Below, piece by piece: positions 17,533 to 25,761 of a DNA stretch of 64,000 nucleotides. The DNA comes from Gammaproteobacteria bacterium (GTDB taxonomy: Bacteria; Pseudomonadota; Gammaproteobacteria; Steroidobacterales; Steroidobacteraceae): NCBI GenBank assembly GCA_021323735.1, contig JAJPKM010000021.1, positions 62,001 to 126,000 on the forward strand, written 5' to 3'. The notes beneath the pieces were generated by a model, which made no database searches, was not told the DNA's origin, and saw only the letters and a program-made list of their open reading frames with translations. The translations under genes were made by a program, and so were the position numbers. Every line of letters begins with the position of its first letter. The stretch's first letter is position 1.

Positions 17533-18131
17533 GTGGATTGATCCTCGCAGCCTGCGTGGGCGCCTACTTTTTCGCGCATGGTGTCCAACGACCGTTTCAA
17601 GTGGCTTTTCACGGTATTGATCGGCATGTCGAGCGCCCGTGCAATGTCGATCGGATCCAAATCCTCCTGATAGCGCAGCAGCAGCACCGCCCGTGCCTGC
17701 GGGCTCAAGTCCGAAAGCAACGCCCGCAAATGCCGTTGCAGCAGAGGATCTGCCCCTTCTTCGGCACAGAACAGCTCCTGCTCCTCATCGAGCGAGGTCA
17801 ACTGCACGCGCGCACGGCGGCGTAGTTGGTCGATGGCACGGTTGGTCGTTACCTGGCGCAGCCAGAACCCTAAGTGCCGGCTCGACTCGATCGAGCCCAA
17901 GTTGTCGTTCAGTTGCATGAACACATCCTGCGTCAGATCCTCCGCCAGATCACGCGTGCCCAGCATGCGCAACGCCAAACTATAGACCGAGCGCTGGTGG
18001 GCACGAACCAGGGATGCAAGGGCCGCTCGCTCGCCCGAGCGCGCCCTTGCAAGGTATTCGTCCAATAGCTCACAGGCCGAGTCATTCAACGGGCATACAT
18101 CCGTTGTCCTGATGCGCTTGTGCCATTCCAC
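17529..18131 (-). CDS. ECF-type RNA polymerase sigma factor
   Basis: A sigma-70 family factor of about 200 residues. Region 2 reads MLGTRDLAEDLTQDVF with FWLRQVTTNRAIDQLRRRAR following. Region 4 reads LSPQARAVLLLRYQEDL and a helix-turn-helix IARALDMPINTVKSHLKR. It would direct transcription of a small envelope regulon, probably including the flanking DUF4252 genes. The start at 18131 is a GTG without a clear ribosome binding site; a TTG about 15 codons in, preceded by GGAT, is an alternative. It is translationally coupled to the downstream membrane protein. Confidence 0.88.
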   Translation of the reverse strand: MEWHKRIRTTDVCPLNDSACELLDEYLARARSGERAALASLVRAHQRSVYSLALRMLGTRDLAEDLTQDVFMQLNDNLGSIESSRHLGFWLRQVTTNRAIDQLRRRARVQLTSLDEEQELFCAEEGADPLLQRHLRALLSDLSPQARAVLLLRYQEDLDPIDIARALDMPINTVKSHLKRSLDTMREKVGAHAGCEDQST

Positions 18132-18172
18132 GCATGATGACAGATGCTGCCTCGCGCCCGCTGCATTAACGC

Positions 18173-18727
18173 CTACATCTGCAGACTGCTGCGCGCATCC
18201 TGAACCTCGGGTAGGTTCAGATGCAGATGACCCGTAAGCTTCGGCAAATCATCGACTTTGATCGAGCCGACGATATTGACGATGGTGAACTCGCGCGGCT
18301 GGCTGGCAATCAAGGCAAACCCCTTGGTCACGTTATTCTCTATCAGCACGTACATGTCCACATTCTCGCTCTTATCGCGGTGGCGAACCTGCATGAGCTG
18401 AGTCCAGCCGGGCCCGTTCAGCTGGTTTCTGACACCATCGATATCGGCATCGGAGTAGACGTAGTCGGCCGCGAATTGGTAGCTGCGTATCTCTATGCCC
18501 TTGATGCCGGCGAGAAGTTGTTTCGTCGCTACGCTGTCTTGGTCCTTGTCGTCGATGAAGGCTCCGGCCATGTGCAGAAGCCACGGACTCAAGCTGATGT
18601 GGACGGATTCCGTGGCCTTGCCGTTGAGGGACTTGAAATCAGGCAGCTTGAGCCGCGCATCTTGCGCAGAGGCCGCCACAGGGACCAGCAAGCAGGCCAG
18701 GACGATTTTCAACATTCGCATCTTCAT
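18173..18727 (-). CDS. DUF4252 domain protein (copy B), exported
   Basis: A 184-residue protein with a signal peptide ending near AASAQD. Its core (SVHISLSPWLLHMAGAF, GIEIRSYQFAADYVY, PREFTIVNIVGSIKVDDLP) is clearly paralogous to the protein at 16580. AAGGAG lies 8 bp before the ATG. It is the first gene of the sigma-factor cluster, 41 bp upstream of the sigma gene. Its role is unknown. The paralogues flanking a sigma/partner pair suggest the four genes form one functional unit. Confidence 0.8.
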   Translation of the reverse strand: MKMRMLKIVLACLLVPVAASAQDARLKLPDFKSLNGKATESVHISLSPWLLHMAGAFIDDKDQDSVATKQLLAGIKGIEIRSYQFAADYVYSDADIDGVRNQLNGPGWTQLMQVRHRDKSENVDMYVLIENNVTKGFALIASQPREFTIVNIVGSIKVDDLPKLTGHLHLNLPEVQDARSSLQM

Positions 18728-19102
18728 CGGCGGTTCTCCTTGGGTATTCGGCTTTCTGGGGTGATCCCTTGGGCCTTGCTAGGAATACGAATGGGATTGC
18801 CGTTCAGGGTGCAGATGACTTCTAGTCGTGACGGCGAGTAACTCATGTCTCACAAAGGTACGGATGAGATCGGGTAAACAAGCACATAAATAGAGTTGAA
18901 TGGACCTTATAAAGTAGTTAACAATATACATATAGCGAATTGATATATAACGATATATAGTGACATATATTCACATTCTAGATGCGACCGTCGGTTTCCC
19001 GATTTGACCGGGCGAAGCGCATAATTCTTGCGCAAGATATACAACCTCGACACCATTGGCCTGTTGCCCAGGTAAGGGAAAAATAATGTTAAGGGGAGAT
19101 AG
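18728..19102. other. AT-rich intergenic region
   Basis: A 375-bp gap between divergent units. About 18885-18980 is strikingly AT-rich compared with the rest of the window, with several short ATATAT/GATATAT words. A strong AAGGGGAG ribosome binding site precedes the gene at 19103. No coding sequence is supported; a minus-strand open frame at 18907-19179 reads through the AT-rich tract and has no ribosome binding site. Confidence 0.5.
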
Positions 19103-20026
19103 ATGCTGAGTTGGCAAGCCATGCTGTTGAACGGTTTTTTTCGCCTCACGATGAAGCGCGATGGCCGGAAGCCCATCAATATTGAACGCCTGAGGGCCCT
19201 GACGAAAAATCCGCCGCGCAGGGTATTGTCGGTGCCGCCCGGCTACTCCGTGGCGAGCCTGCGCACCGAAGACGGATTGAGTTTCGACGTGGCGGATGCG
19301 TCGGGTACGAGGAGTCTTCCGCCGTCGACCATCGTTCTGTACCTGCATGGCGGCGGTTATCTGTTTGGATCGCCCAAGACCCATCGCCAGGTCCTCATCG
19401 CAATGGCCAAAGCGTTTCAGGCACCTGCCTACGGGCTCGACTATCGCCTCGCTCCCGAGCACCCCTTTCCCGCGGCCGTCGAAGACGCGGCCAAGGCATA
19501 TGAATGGCTTTTGATGCGCCACCCGCAGGCCTCCATCGTGCTTGCGGGGGACTCGGCGGGTGCCGGGCTGGCCATTGCCACGGCGGCGGGCGTTCGAGAC
19601 AGCGGTTCGAAGCAGCCATCGGGCCTCGTCGGCTTCTCGCCGTACGCGGACCTTGCGGTCACCGGCAAATCGGTGGAGGACAATGCGAAGAGTTGCGCCA
19701 TGTTCACACCCCGCGGCATCCGTGAGGCGGCCGCGATGTATCTGGCCGGGGCTGATGCGCGCGACCCCCGCGCCTCGCCGCTGTATGCGGATTTGGCGGG
19801 TTTGCCTCCCATGCTATTGTTTGCAAGCCATCATGAGATCTTGCGCGACGACACCCTACGCCTGGCGGAGCGCGCCGTGGCGGCCGGCGTCAAGGTTGAA
19901 TTGGTGGTGCGTGATCGGCTGCCGCATGTTTGGCCGGTGTTCGTCACCTTGCTGCCCGAGGCTCGCGACGCTTTTGCAACGGTGAATGCATTCGCTCGAC
20001 GAATCGGCGCGCACAACGCGGCCTGA
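19103..20026 (+). CDS. Alpha/beta hydrolase, hormone-sensitive-lipase (HSL) family esterase
   Basis: A 307-residue esterase. The HSL oxyanion motif HGGGYLFG lies near residue 77 and the nucleophile motif GDSAGAGLA near 149. The acid region is SHHEILRDD and the histidine is in RLPHVWPVF. There is no signal peptide, so it is cytoplasmic. GGGGAG lies 4 bp before the ATG. A flavin monooxygenase follows 23 bp later. A Baeyer-Villiger monooxygenase makes an ester and an esterase opens it, so the pair suggests oxidation of a ketone followed by hydrolysis. The substrate is unknown. Confidence 0.88.
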   Translation: MLSWQAMLLNGFFRLTMKRDGRKPINIERLRALTKNPPRRVLSVPPGYSVASLRTEDGLSFDVADASGTRSLPPSTIVLYLHGGGYLFGSPKTHRQVLIAMAKAFQAPAYGLDYRLAPEHPFPAAVEDAAKAYEWLLMRHPQASIVLAGDSAGAGLAIATAAGVRDSGSKQPSGLVGFSPYADLAVTGKSVEDNAKSCAMFTPRGIREAAAMYLAGADARDPRASPLYADLAGLPPMLLFASHHEILRDDTLRLAERAVAAGVKVELVVRDRLPHVWPVFVTLLPEARDAFATVNAFARRIGAHNAA

Positions 20027-20049
20027 GAGATTGATGCCCGGAGTAACTT

Positions 20050-21543
20050 TTGACGCAGAATCATTTTGACGTGCTGATCGTGGGAGGCGGACTGTCCGGC
20101 ATCGGGGCTGCCTGCAGCCTCAAGATGCATTGCCCGCAGAAGCGCTATGCGATTCTCGAAGGCCGCGCAAGCATCGGAGGAACCTGGGATCTGTTTCGCT
20201 ATCCTGGAATCCGGTCGGACTCGGATATGTTTACCCTGGGCTATTCCTTTCGCCCCTGGGTTGAGGGCAAGGCCATCGCCGATGGTCCGTCGATTCTCAA
20301 GTACATCAAGGACACGGCCGAACATTACGGCGTCGATGAACACATTCGCTTCCAGCACTGGGTGAAACGCGCCTCATGGTCTTCCCAGGATGCGTGCTGG
20401 ACAGTCGAGGCGGAGTGCGGTGCGGGTAAGCAGCCGGCTCGCTTCACCTGCAATTTCCTGTTCGTCTGCAGCGGCTACTACAGCTATGCGGAAGGCTATA
20501 CGCCCGTGTTTCCGGGCGTGGGAAGCTTTACCGGAACGGTGGTGCATCCGCAGAAATGGCCCGAAGGTCTCGAGTATGCCAATAAGCGCATCATCGTGAT
20601 CGGGAGCGGCGCCACCGCCGTCACCTTGGTGCCGGCCATGGCCAAGACCGCGGCGCAAGTGACCATGCTGCAACGCTCACCCACGTATGTGGTAGCCCGT
20701 CCCGAGCAGGATGCCCTGGCCAATTTTCTGCGCCGGCATCTGCCCGCCAAAATGGCCTATCAATTGGTGCGCTGGCGCAACATCTTGTTCGGCATTTATT
20801 TTTATGGCCTTTGCAAACGCAGCCCTGAGCGCGTGAAGAAGTGGATCTTCGATCGCGTCAAAGGCGCCCTGGGCCCGGACTACGATGCCGTCACGCATTT
20901 CACGCCGCGCTACAATCCCTGGGATCAGCGCATGTGCCTGGTTCCCGACGGCGATTTGTTCGAGGCCATCAAGCAGGGCAAGGCCGCGGTCGTCACCGAT
21001 GAGATCGAGACCTTTACCGAGCATGGAATCAAACTGCGCAGCGGCCAAAATCTGGAAGGCGACATCATCGTCACGGCTACGGGATTGAACTTGGTGGCGC
21101 TCGGCGATATCCAAATCAGCGTCGATGGCCGTCTGGTCGACCCGGCGAAGACCCTCAACTACAAGGGCACCATGTATGGCGGGATTCCCAATCTTGCCTC
21201 GACCTTCGGTTACACGAATGCGTCCTGGACGCTGAAGAGCGAACTGACCTGCGACTACATATGCCGAGTGCTCAATCACATGGAACAGAAAGGCTACCAG
21301 GTGTGCGTGCCGCAGAACGACGATCCGACGGTGACGGCGGAGCCCTGGCTCAACCTTTCTTCCGGCTATATCCAACGCGTGGCGGATAAACTGCCGAAAC
21401 AGGGTTCGAAAATGCCCTGGAAGCTGCACCAGAATTACGTGAAGGACGTGATGAGCCTTAAATTCGGCGCATTGGACGATGGTGTGATGCGCTACTTGAA
21501 CCGCAGCGATTCCCTGGAGCTGAAGGCTGCGCTGTCGGGCTGA
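20050..21543 (+). CDS. Flavin-containing monooxygenase, Baeyer-Villiger type
   Basis: A 497-residue FAD- and NADPH-dependent oxygenase. The FAD motif GGGLSG lies near residue 11 and a second nucleotide motif GSGATA near 185. The family fingerprint FTGTVVHPQKWP lies near 160, and the FRYPGIRSDSDM segment is typical of EtaA-like enzymes. Translation seems to begin at TTG (20050) with GGAG 6 bp upstream. It is co-transcribed with the HSL esterase. EtaA-like enzymes act on ketones, including steroid and terpenoid ketones; the natural substrate is not visible from sequence. Confidence 0.88.
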   Translation: MTQNHFDVLIVGGGLSGIGAACSLKMHCPQKRYAILEGRASIGGTWDLFRYPGIRSDSDMFTLGYSFRPWVEGKAIADGPSILKYIKDTAEHYGVDEHIRFQHWVKRASWSSQDACWTVEAECGAGKQPARFTCNFLFVCSGYYSYAEGYTPVFPGVGSFTGTVVHPQKWPEGLEYANKRIIVIGSGATAVTLVPAMAKTAAQVTMLQRSPTYVVARPEQDALANFLRRHLPAKMAYQLVRWRNILFGIYFYGLCKRSPERVKKWIFDRVKGALGPDYDAVTHFTPRYNPWDQRMCLVPDGDLFEAIKQGKAAVVTDEIETFTEHGIKLRSGQNLEGDIIVTATGLNLVALGDIQISVDGRLVDPAKTLNYKGTMYGGIPNLASTFGYTNASWTLKSELTCDYICRVLNHMEQKGYQVCVPQNDDPTVTAEPWLNLSSGYIQRVADKLPKQGSKMPWKLHQNYVKDVMSLKFGALDDGVMRYLNRSDSLELKAALSG

Positions 21544-21688
21544 AGTCCGCTACGGCAAAGGTGCATATTATCTGCGCATGGACAGTCTCAAGCGCGCGAT
21601 TCAGCCTGCGCCACGGCGGCGAGCACAGGGGGAATCACTTGTCCGACACGTTTCAACATTGCGTCCTGAGCATACGCAAATGGTCAAC

Positions 21689-21716
21689 TTGACTCTAATT
21701 TATACGCGTGTAAAAT
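21689..21716 (+). promoter_or_regulatory. Sigma-70-type promoter of the DUF4143 ATPase gene
   Basis: TTGACT and TAAAAT are 16 bp apart, 28 bp before the GTG start. This is one of the best promoter matches in the window and sits in AT-rich DNA. Confidence 0.6.
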
Positions 21717-21739
21717 AGATATAACTCTAATTTTTACAC
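21692..21739. repeat. Direct and inverted repeats over the ATPase promoter (possible operator)
   Basis: The decamer ACTCTAATTT occurs at 21692-21701 and again at 21724-21733, 32 bp apart (three helical turns). GTGTAAAA (21708-21715) is the exact inverse of TTTTACAC (21732-21739). The repeats overlap the -35 and -10 elements and the leader, as expected of an operator or a leader hairpin. Confidence 0.5.
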
Positions 21740-21744
21740 ATCTT

Positions 21745-22878
21745 GTGAGACGCTATCTAACCGAACCCATTCGCCAAGATTTAGCCGAAAAGATGGTCTT
21801 TTTGGGCGGCCCAAGACAGGTCGGCAAGACCACCTTGGCGCTGAATCTTATTGGCGCCGACGAATCGAACCCGGCTTACTTGAGCTGGGACGTTCCTGAA
21901 AGTCAGCGGCTACTCTTAAAGGGCGGATTGCCGGCTGAACAACCTCTAATCATTCTTGACGAGATCCACAAATACAAGCGGTGGCGCAACTTAGTCAAGG
22001 GTTTTTACGACCGCTACAAGTCTCGCAAAGAGTTTCTAATTACGGGTTCGGCACGGTTGGATCATTACCGCCGTGGGGGCGATTCACTGCAGGGCCGGTA
22101 TCATTACTATCGCCTGCATCCATTTTCTCTGTATGAGCTCAATAAGAAGCCGCAAGAGTCGGACCTTGAGACATTGCTGAAGTTCGGTGGGTTTCCAGAG
22201 CCCTTCCTGAAACACAATACGCGGCACTGGAAACGATGGCAGCGTGAGCGACAGAGTCGGGTCATTCAGGAAGATCTCCTCAACCTCGAGCACGTCAGGG
22301 AAATCTCCCAATTGCAATTGCTGGCCCAGATGCTGCCCGACCGGGTGGGGTCGGTATTATCGATCGCCAATCTGAAACAGGATTTGTCCGTGGCATTTGA
22401 AACTGCGGATAAATGGGTCGGAATTTTCGAGAACCTTTACTACTGCTTCAGGATCATGCCCTACGGCCTGCCGCACCTACGTGCAGTCAAGAAGGAGAGA
22501 AAGCTTTACCTTTGGGACTGGTCGCTGTGCCAGAACGAAGCCGCACGCTTCGAAAATCTGGTCGCTTCACATCTGCTTAAATACTGTCACTTTCGGGAGG
22601 ACACCGAAGGCGACGACATGTCGCTGCGTTTCCTGCGCGATTCCAACGGCAGGGAAATCGATTTTGTAGTGCTCAAAAATGGCAAGCCGGAGTTCGCCGT
22701 CGAATGCAAAAGCGGCGGCAGGACTCTCGGCAAGAATATCGTCTATTTCTCGCGGCGCACCCCAATTCCCCGCTTTTATCAGGTACACCTGCAGGGTGAC
22801 GGTGAGGATTCGGAATGGGCGGACTCAAAGGCCCGTATCATTCCTTTTCTCCGGTTTTGCGAAGCACTCCAGTTGTGA
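21745..22878 (+). CDS. AAA ATPase with C-terminal DUF4143 domain
   Basis: A 377-residue protein. The Walker A motif GGPRQVGKTT lies at residues 21-30, a Walker B-like LIILDEIHKYKRW near 70 and a sensor-like FLITGSARLD near 95. The C-terminal half contains a nuclease-fold-like stretch (GREIDFVVLKNG and FAVECKSG), as in DUF4143 proteins, with the D/E-x-K pattern of PD-(D/E)xK folds. The start is GTG. It is a lone gene with its own promoter, and its surroundings are less GC-rich than the neighbours, which suggests horizontal acquisition. The biological role of this family is not settled. Confidence 0.82.
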   Translation: MRRYLTEPIRQDLAEKMVFLGGPRQVGKTTLALNLIGADESNPAYLSWDVPESQRLLLKGGLPAEQPLIILDEIHKYKRWRNLVKGFYDRYKSRKEFLITGSARLDHYRRGGDSLQGRYHYYRLHPFSLYELNKKPQESDLETLLKFGGFPEPFLKHNTRHWKRWQRERQSRVIQEDLLNLEHVREISQLQLLAQMLPDRVGSVLSIANLKQDLSVAFETADKWVGIFENLYYCFRIMPYGLPHLRAVKKERKLYLWDWSLCQNEAARFENLVASHLLKYCHFREDTEGDDMSLRFLRDSNGREIDFVVLKNGKPEFAVECKSGGRTLGKNIVYFSRRTPIPRFYQVHLQGDGEDSEWADSKARIIPFLRFCEALQL

Positions 22879-23033
22879 GCTTTCATACCATGCTCTTTTC
22901 ATCTACCGCGGACCGCCGCTCGGGTACGGGTCCTGCAGAACGGCGGAGCCGCTGCGCCTCCTCGAGGCCGGCGAAGATCTTCAGCTGCTCACCGCAACGC
23001 CCGTGATGACGGCCTTTGCGCCGTTCACAACCG

Positions 23034-24236
23034 CTATGCGGCGGCGTCCGGTGTCTGTGCCGCCTTCGCATAGCCGGTCTCCAGAATGCGCTCCATGAAG
23101 CTTTCGCACTGCGCCAACTGATCGAGCGCGACAAACTCATTCGGCCGATGCGCCTCGGCAATATCTCCCGGCCCGCAAATCACCGTCGGCACGCCCATCT
23201 TTTGAAATAGGCCGGCTTCCGTGCCGTAAGACACCTTGCCGACGCCGGTGCTGCGCGACAGCCGCATGGCCCATTGCACGATGGCATCGGTTTCCGCTGC
23301 GGCAAGTCCGACGGTCTGGCTCATCCATTGCAGATCGATGCCGGCGGTCGCGTCAATGCGCCGCATCTCGGCGGCGAGCGATTCCGCATAACTGCCGATT
23401 TCCTGGTACAGCGCATCCGGCGAAGTCTGCGGCAAAGTGCGCATGTCGAACTGGAACACACAATCCTTGGGCACGACGTTGGCCGCGATGCCGCCTTGGA
23501 TGAGGCCGGTGGAGAGGGTCGAGTAAGGCACGTTGAAGCCATAGTCGCGCCGCTCAATCTGTGCCAGCCGATCGGCAATCTGTCGTATGAACACCACCAG
23601 GCGCGCCGCATATTCGATGGCATTCACGCCATGGGTCACGTAGCTGGAATGCGCTTCTCTGCCGTGCACGGCACAGCGGAAGCGATGCGTCCCCTTGTGG
23701 GCAATGATGGGTTGCATGGAGGTGGGCTCGCCAACGACGCAGCCGGCCGGCCGAATGGCATTTTCCTCCAGGTCGCGTATCAGTCCGCGCACCCCGAGGC
23801 AGCCGACTTCCTCATCGTAGCTCAGTGCGTAGTGCAGCGGGGCGTCGAGCCGGTTCTCATTCAACGCCGCAATGAATTTCGGCGCCTGAGTGAGTGCAAT
23901 GCCGATGAATCCTTTCATATCCGCGGAGCCGCGCGCATACAACTTGCCGTCCCGTTCGGTGGCGACGAAAGGATCGGACATCCAGTCCTGTCCGTCGACC
24001 GGCACCACATCGGTGTGCCCCGAGAGAATCAGGCCAGGTTTGTCGGAGTCGCCGAGTGTGGCGAACAGATTCGCCTTCTTGCCCGTCGTGTCGTGAGTCA
24101 GCCGCGTCCTGGCGCCGAGCCCATGCAGATGGTCGCGTACCCATTCGATCAATCCCAAATTGGAATCGCGGGAAACCGTATTGAAGGAGATCAAGCGCTC
24201 GATCATCGAGCGCGACGCAGCGCTTGGCACATTCAT
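23034..24236 (-). CDS. argE: Acetylornithine deacetylase (ArgE-type M20 peptidase)
   Basis: A 400-residue cytoplasmic di-zinc hydrolase that removes the acetyl group from N-acetylornithine in arginine synthesis. Metal-ligand and catalytic motifs are SGHTDVVPVD (about residue 71), GSADMKGF (about 103) and YDEEVGCLGVRG (about 135). The dimerisation domain contains GREAHSSYVTHGVNAIEYA. The C-terminal SYGTEAGLFQ and VICGPGD segments are the usual ArgE pattern. Length fits the family. No other arginine genes are adjacent, so a related M20 amidohydrolase cannot be excluded. Confidence 0.85.
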   Translation of the reverse strand: MNVPSAASRSMIERLISFNTVSRDSNLGLIEWVRDHLHGLGARTRLTHDTTGKKANLFATLGDSDKPGLILSGHTDVVPVDGQDWMSDPFVATERDGKLYARGSADMKGFIGIALTQAPKFIAALNENRLDAPLHYALSYDEEVGCLGVRGLIRDLEENAIRPAGCVVGEPTSMQPIIAHKGTHRFRCAVHGREAHSSYVTHGVNAIEYAARLVVFIRQIADRLAQIERRDYGFNVPYSTLSTGLIQGGIAANVVPKDCVFQFDMRTLPQTSPDALYQEIGSYAESLAAEMRRIDATAGIDLQWMSQTVGLAAAETDAIVQWAMRLSRSTGVGKVSYGTEAGLFQKMGVPTVICGPGDIAEAHRPNEFVALDQLAQCESFMERILETGYAKAAQTPDAAA

Positions 24237-24320
24237 GGCGACAGCTCAGTGACCCTTAAGGTAGGGCAGTATAGCGGTCTCGCGATGAACTTTTGGAGCC
24301 GGGTTCGGTGGCTGCTGTCC

Positions 24321-24336
24321 CGCCGTTGAAACGGCG
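24321..24336 (-). terminator. Short hairpin between YjbR-like and ArgE-like genes
   Basis: CGCCGT and ACGGCG enclose a TGAA tetraloop, 30 bp beyond the YjbR-like stop codon. There is no T-run. It could be a weak terminator or an mRNA end-stabilising stem. Confidence 0.3.
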
Positions 24337-24365
24337 ATGAGGAGTCAAGGCGACACGCGGCCTAG

Positions 24366-25145
24366 TCAAGAAGGCGCCCCGTCACCGAGTTTCTGCAGCA
24401 TGCGCTTGAGCGCGAAGTGCCGATAGCTCTGCATGACCAGTCCGTCGACCTCTTTCCAATCGGACGCCGCGGTGACATCGAGTGCGATCCACCCGTTATG
24501 GCCGAAATAAGGAGGAATCTCATAGCGGGGATCAGCAGTCAGAAACCCCTGCTGTTCCACGCCCACCCAGAAGCACAGCGTCAATTGCATGCCGTGGTAG
24601 CGCGCGATGGCAAAGGTCTTCTTGCCGGCGAGCCAGACCGGGTGACCGAACTGCCTGCCTTCGCTCGACTCCGGCAAACTCAGGCAGATCGAGCGCAGCT
24701 TTTTGAGCACTGCGAGCGCGCGCGGCGACTGGAAAGGATCTTTTTCGCTCGCGGACAGCGCGCGTGTGGGTGCTTTGACGGGCGGTGTGTTGCCGATGCG
24801 CGCCCGCAGGCCCGCGGGCGCGACTTTCACGTAGGCTTCGCGCACCAACGCGGCGATTCTATTCCAGGGAAGGCCACGATCGAGGATCACTCCCAGCCAG
24901 CCGCGCGGGCCGACGTAGGGCGGGACGAAGAAATGATCCGGCTCCAACCGCACCAGCAACTCCTGCGACCCGGCGGCGGCATTGACCCACAAGGCCACGC
25001 GCCCGTCGCCGTGGTGGTTGACGACATAGGTCGCGAATGTCTTGCCCCGCACCCTGAAGTTCGGCGAGCCGTGCGACACGAATTCCTCGGCCTCCGGCAA
25101 CCATAGGCAGGCGTCGCGGACGGCCTCGGAAATGTCGCGTGCCAT
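24366..25145 (-). CDS. Tandem MmcQ/YjbR (DUF419) domain protein
   Basis: A 259-residue protein built from two MmcQ/YjbR-like domains, about residues 1-115 and 145-255. Each has the pattern acidic helix, CLxLPEAEE or CLSLPESSE, a GSPNFRVRGKTFA or GHPVWLAGKKTFA strand pair, then PPYVGPRGWLGV or PPYFGHNGWIAL. Single-domain homologues are about 115 residues long and have a CyaY-like fold; they are sometimes annotated as DNA-binding. The linker (about 115-145) is Ala/Pro/Ser-rich. Function is unknown. No signal peptide is present. Confidence 0.82.
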   Translation of the reverse strand: MARDISEAVRDACLWLPEAEEFVSHGSPNFRVRGKTFATYVVNHHGDGRVALWVNAAAGSQELLVRLEPDHFFVPPYVGPRGWLGVILDRGLPWNRIAALVREAYVKVAPAGLRARIGNTPPVKAPTRALSASEKDPFQSPRALAVLKKLRSICLSLPESSEGRQFGHPVWLAGKKTFAIARYHGMQLTLCFWVGVEQQGFLTADPRYEIPPYFGHNGWIALDVTAASDWKEVDGLVMQSYRHFALKRMLQKLGDGAPS

Positions 25146-25202
25146 AAAATCGATTATGCAGCAGTTACCGCATGCTATGCGTCAGAGCATGCCTCAATGA
25201 AT

Positions 25203-25237
25203 GGCTTTGAGGATGGGTATGCCACATCCTCAAAGCC
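25203..25237 (-). terminator. Perfect 13-bp hairpin downstream of the HiPIP gene
   Basis: GGCTTTGAGGATG and CATCCTCAAAGCC form a perfect 13-bp stem with a 9-nt loop, about 40 bp past the HiPIP stop codon. It lacks a T-run on the transcribed strand but is the most stable local fold and probably ends or protects the transcript. Confidence 0.5.
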
Positions 25238-25277
25238 GGCGCCGCGAGGAATGCTCAGGCAGGCTCCTGTTCCTACT

Positions 25278-25610
25278 TCAGGTCTTCTGCGCCCAAACCT
25301 GGCACCAGCCGCCCTGCGGCACGCTCTTGCCGGCGAAAATAGTACAGGCTGCCGTCGCATCGCCCGGCTTACCCTGGAACTGCGCGCAGGTACCGCACTT
25401 CTGCGTGGGTTTGAAGGTCGGATAGGCCTTGGTGTCCACTTTGCTGCCATCGTTGACGAAGCCCAAGGCCTTTGCCGTGGGGTCGCTCGGATCGAGCGGC
25501 GGCAGAGCGGCGGCTTCGGCGCTGCGGGACACGAGACCTGCCACCGGTAGAAGTGCGCCGGCGATGAGGCCGCCTTTGACGAGGGATCGACGTGAAAGTT
25601 TGCTGTGCAT
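25278..25610 (-). CDS. High-potential iron-sulfur protein (HiPIP)
   Basis: A 110-residue exported electron carrier with one [4Fe-4S] cluster. The start at 25610 has GGAGG 6 bp upstream and gives a twin-arginine signal (SRRSLVKGG). The mature part contains the four cluster cysteines in the HiPIP order CGTCAQF, AACTIF and GGWCQVW. HiPIPs shuttle electrons in the periplasm between bc1-type complexes and oxidases or reaction centres. It is a single gene, divergent from the HtrA-like gene. Confidence 0.93.
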   Translation of the reverse strand: MHSKLSRRSLVKGGLIAGALLPVAGLVSRSAEAAALPPLDPSDPTAKALGFVNDGSKVDTKAYPTFKPTQKCGTCAQFQGKPGDATAACTIFAGKSVPQGGWCQVWAQKT

Positions 25611-25761
25611 GTCTGCCTCCATGGGGTGAAATGATTCGGTATTTTTCCCGATTTCCGCAATGTATGCTGACCAATTGTTGCGAACGATTCTCAAAGTCCG
25701 CGGTTATCCGCGACGGGGCCGTGATGCATAGGGTATCGGTTCTCATGAGTTGGGGGGTCAA

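Noticed and set aside
18907-19179. 90-residue minus-strand frame through the AT-rich tract
   Set aside because: No ribosome binding site, overlaps the start of the HSL esterase, and its hydrophobic tail is explained by the AT-rich DNA.
22883-23161. Minus-strand open frame between the ATPase and argE genes
   Set aside because: It overlaps the argE-like 3' end in another frame, lacks a ribosome binding site, and only its last 35 residues look protein-like. Not enough for a gene call.
24279-24330. 14-residue plus-strand peptide frame (starts MNFWSRVRW)
   Set aside because: No ribosome binding site and the 3' part coincides with the hairpin at 24321-24336; it is too short to support.
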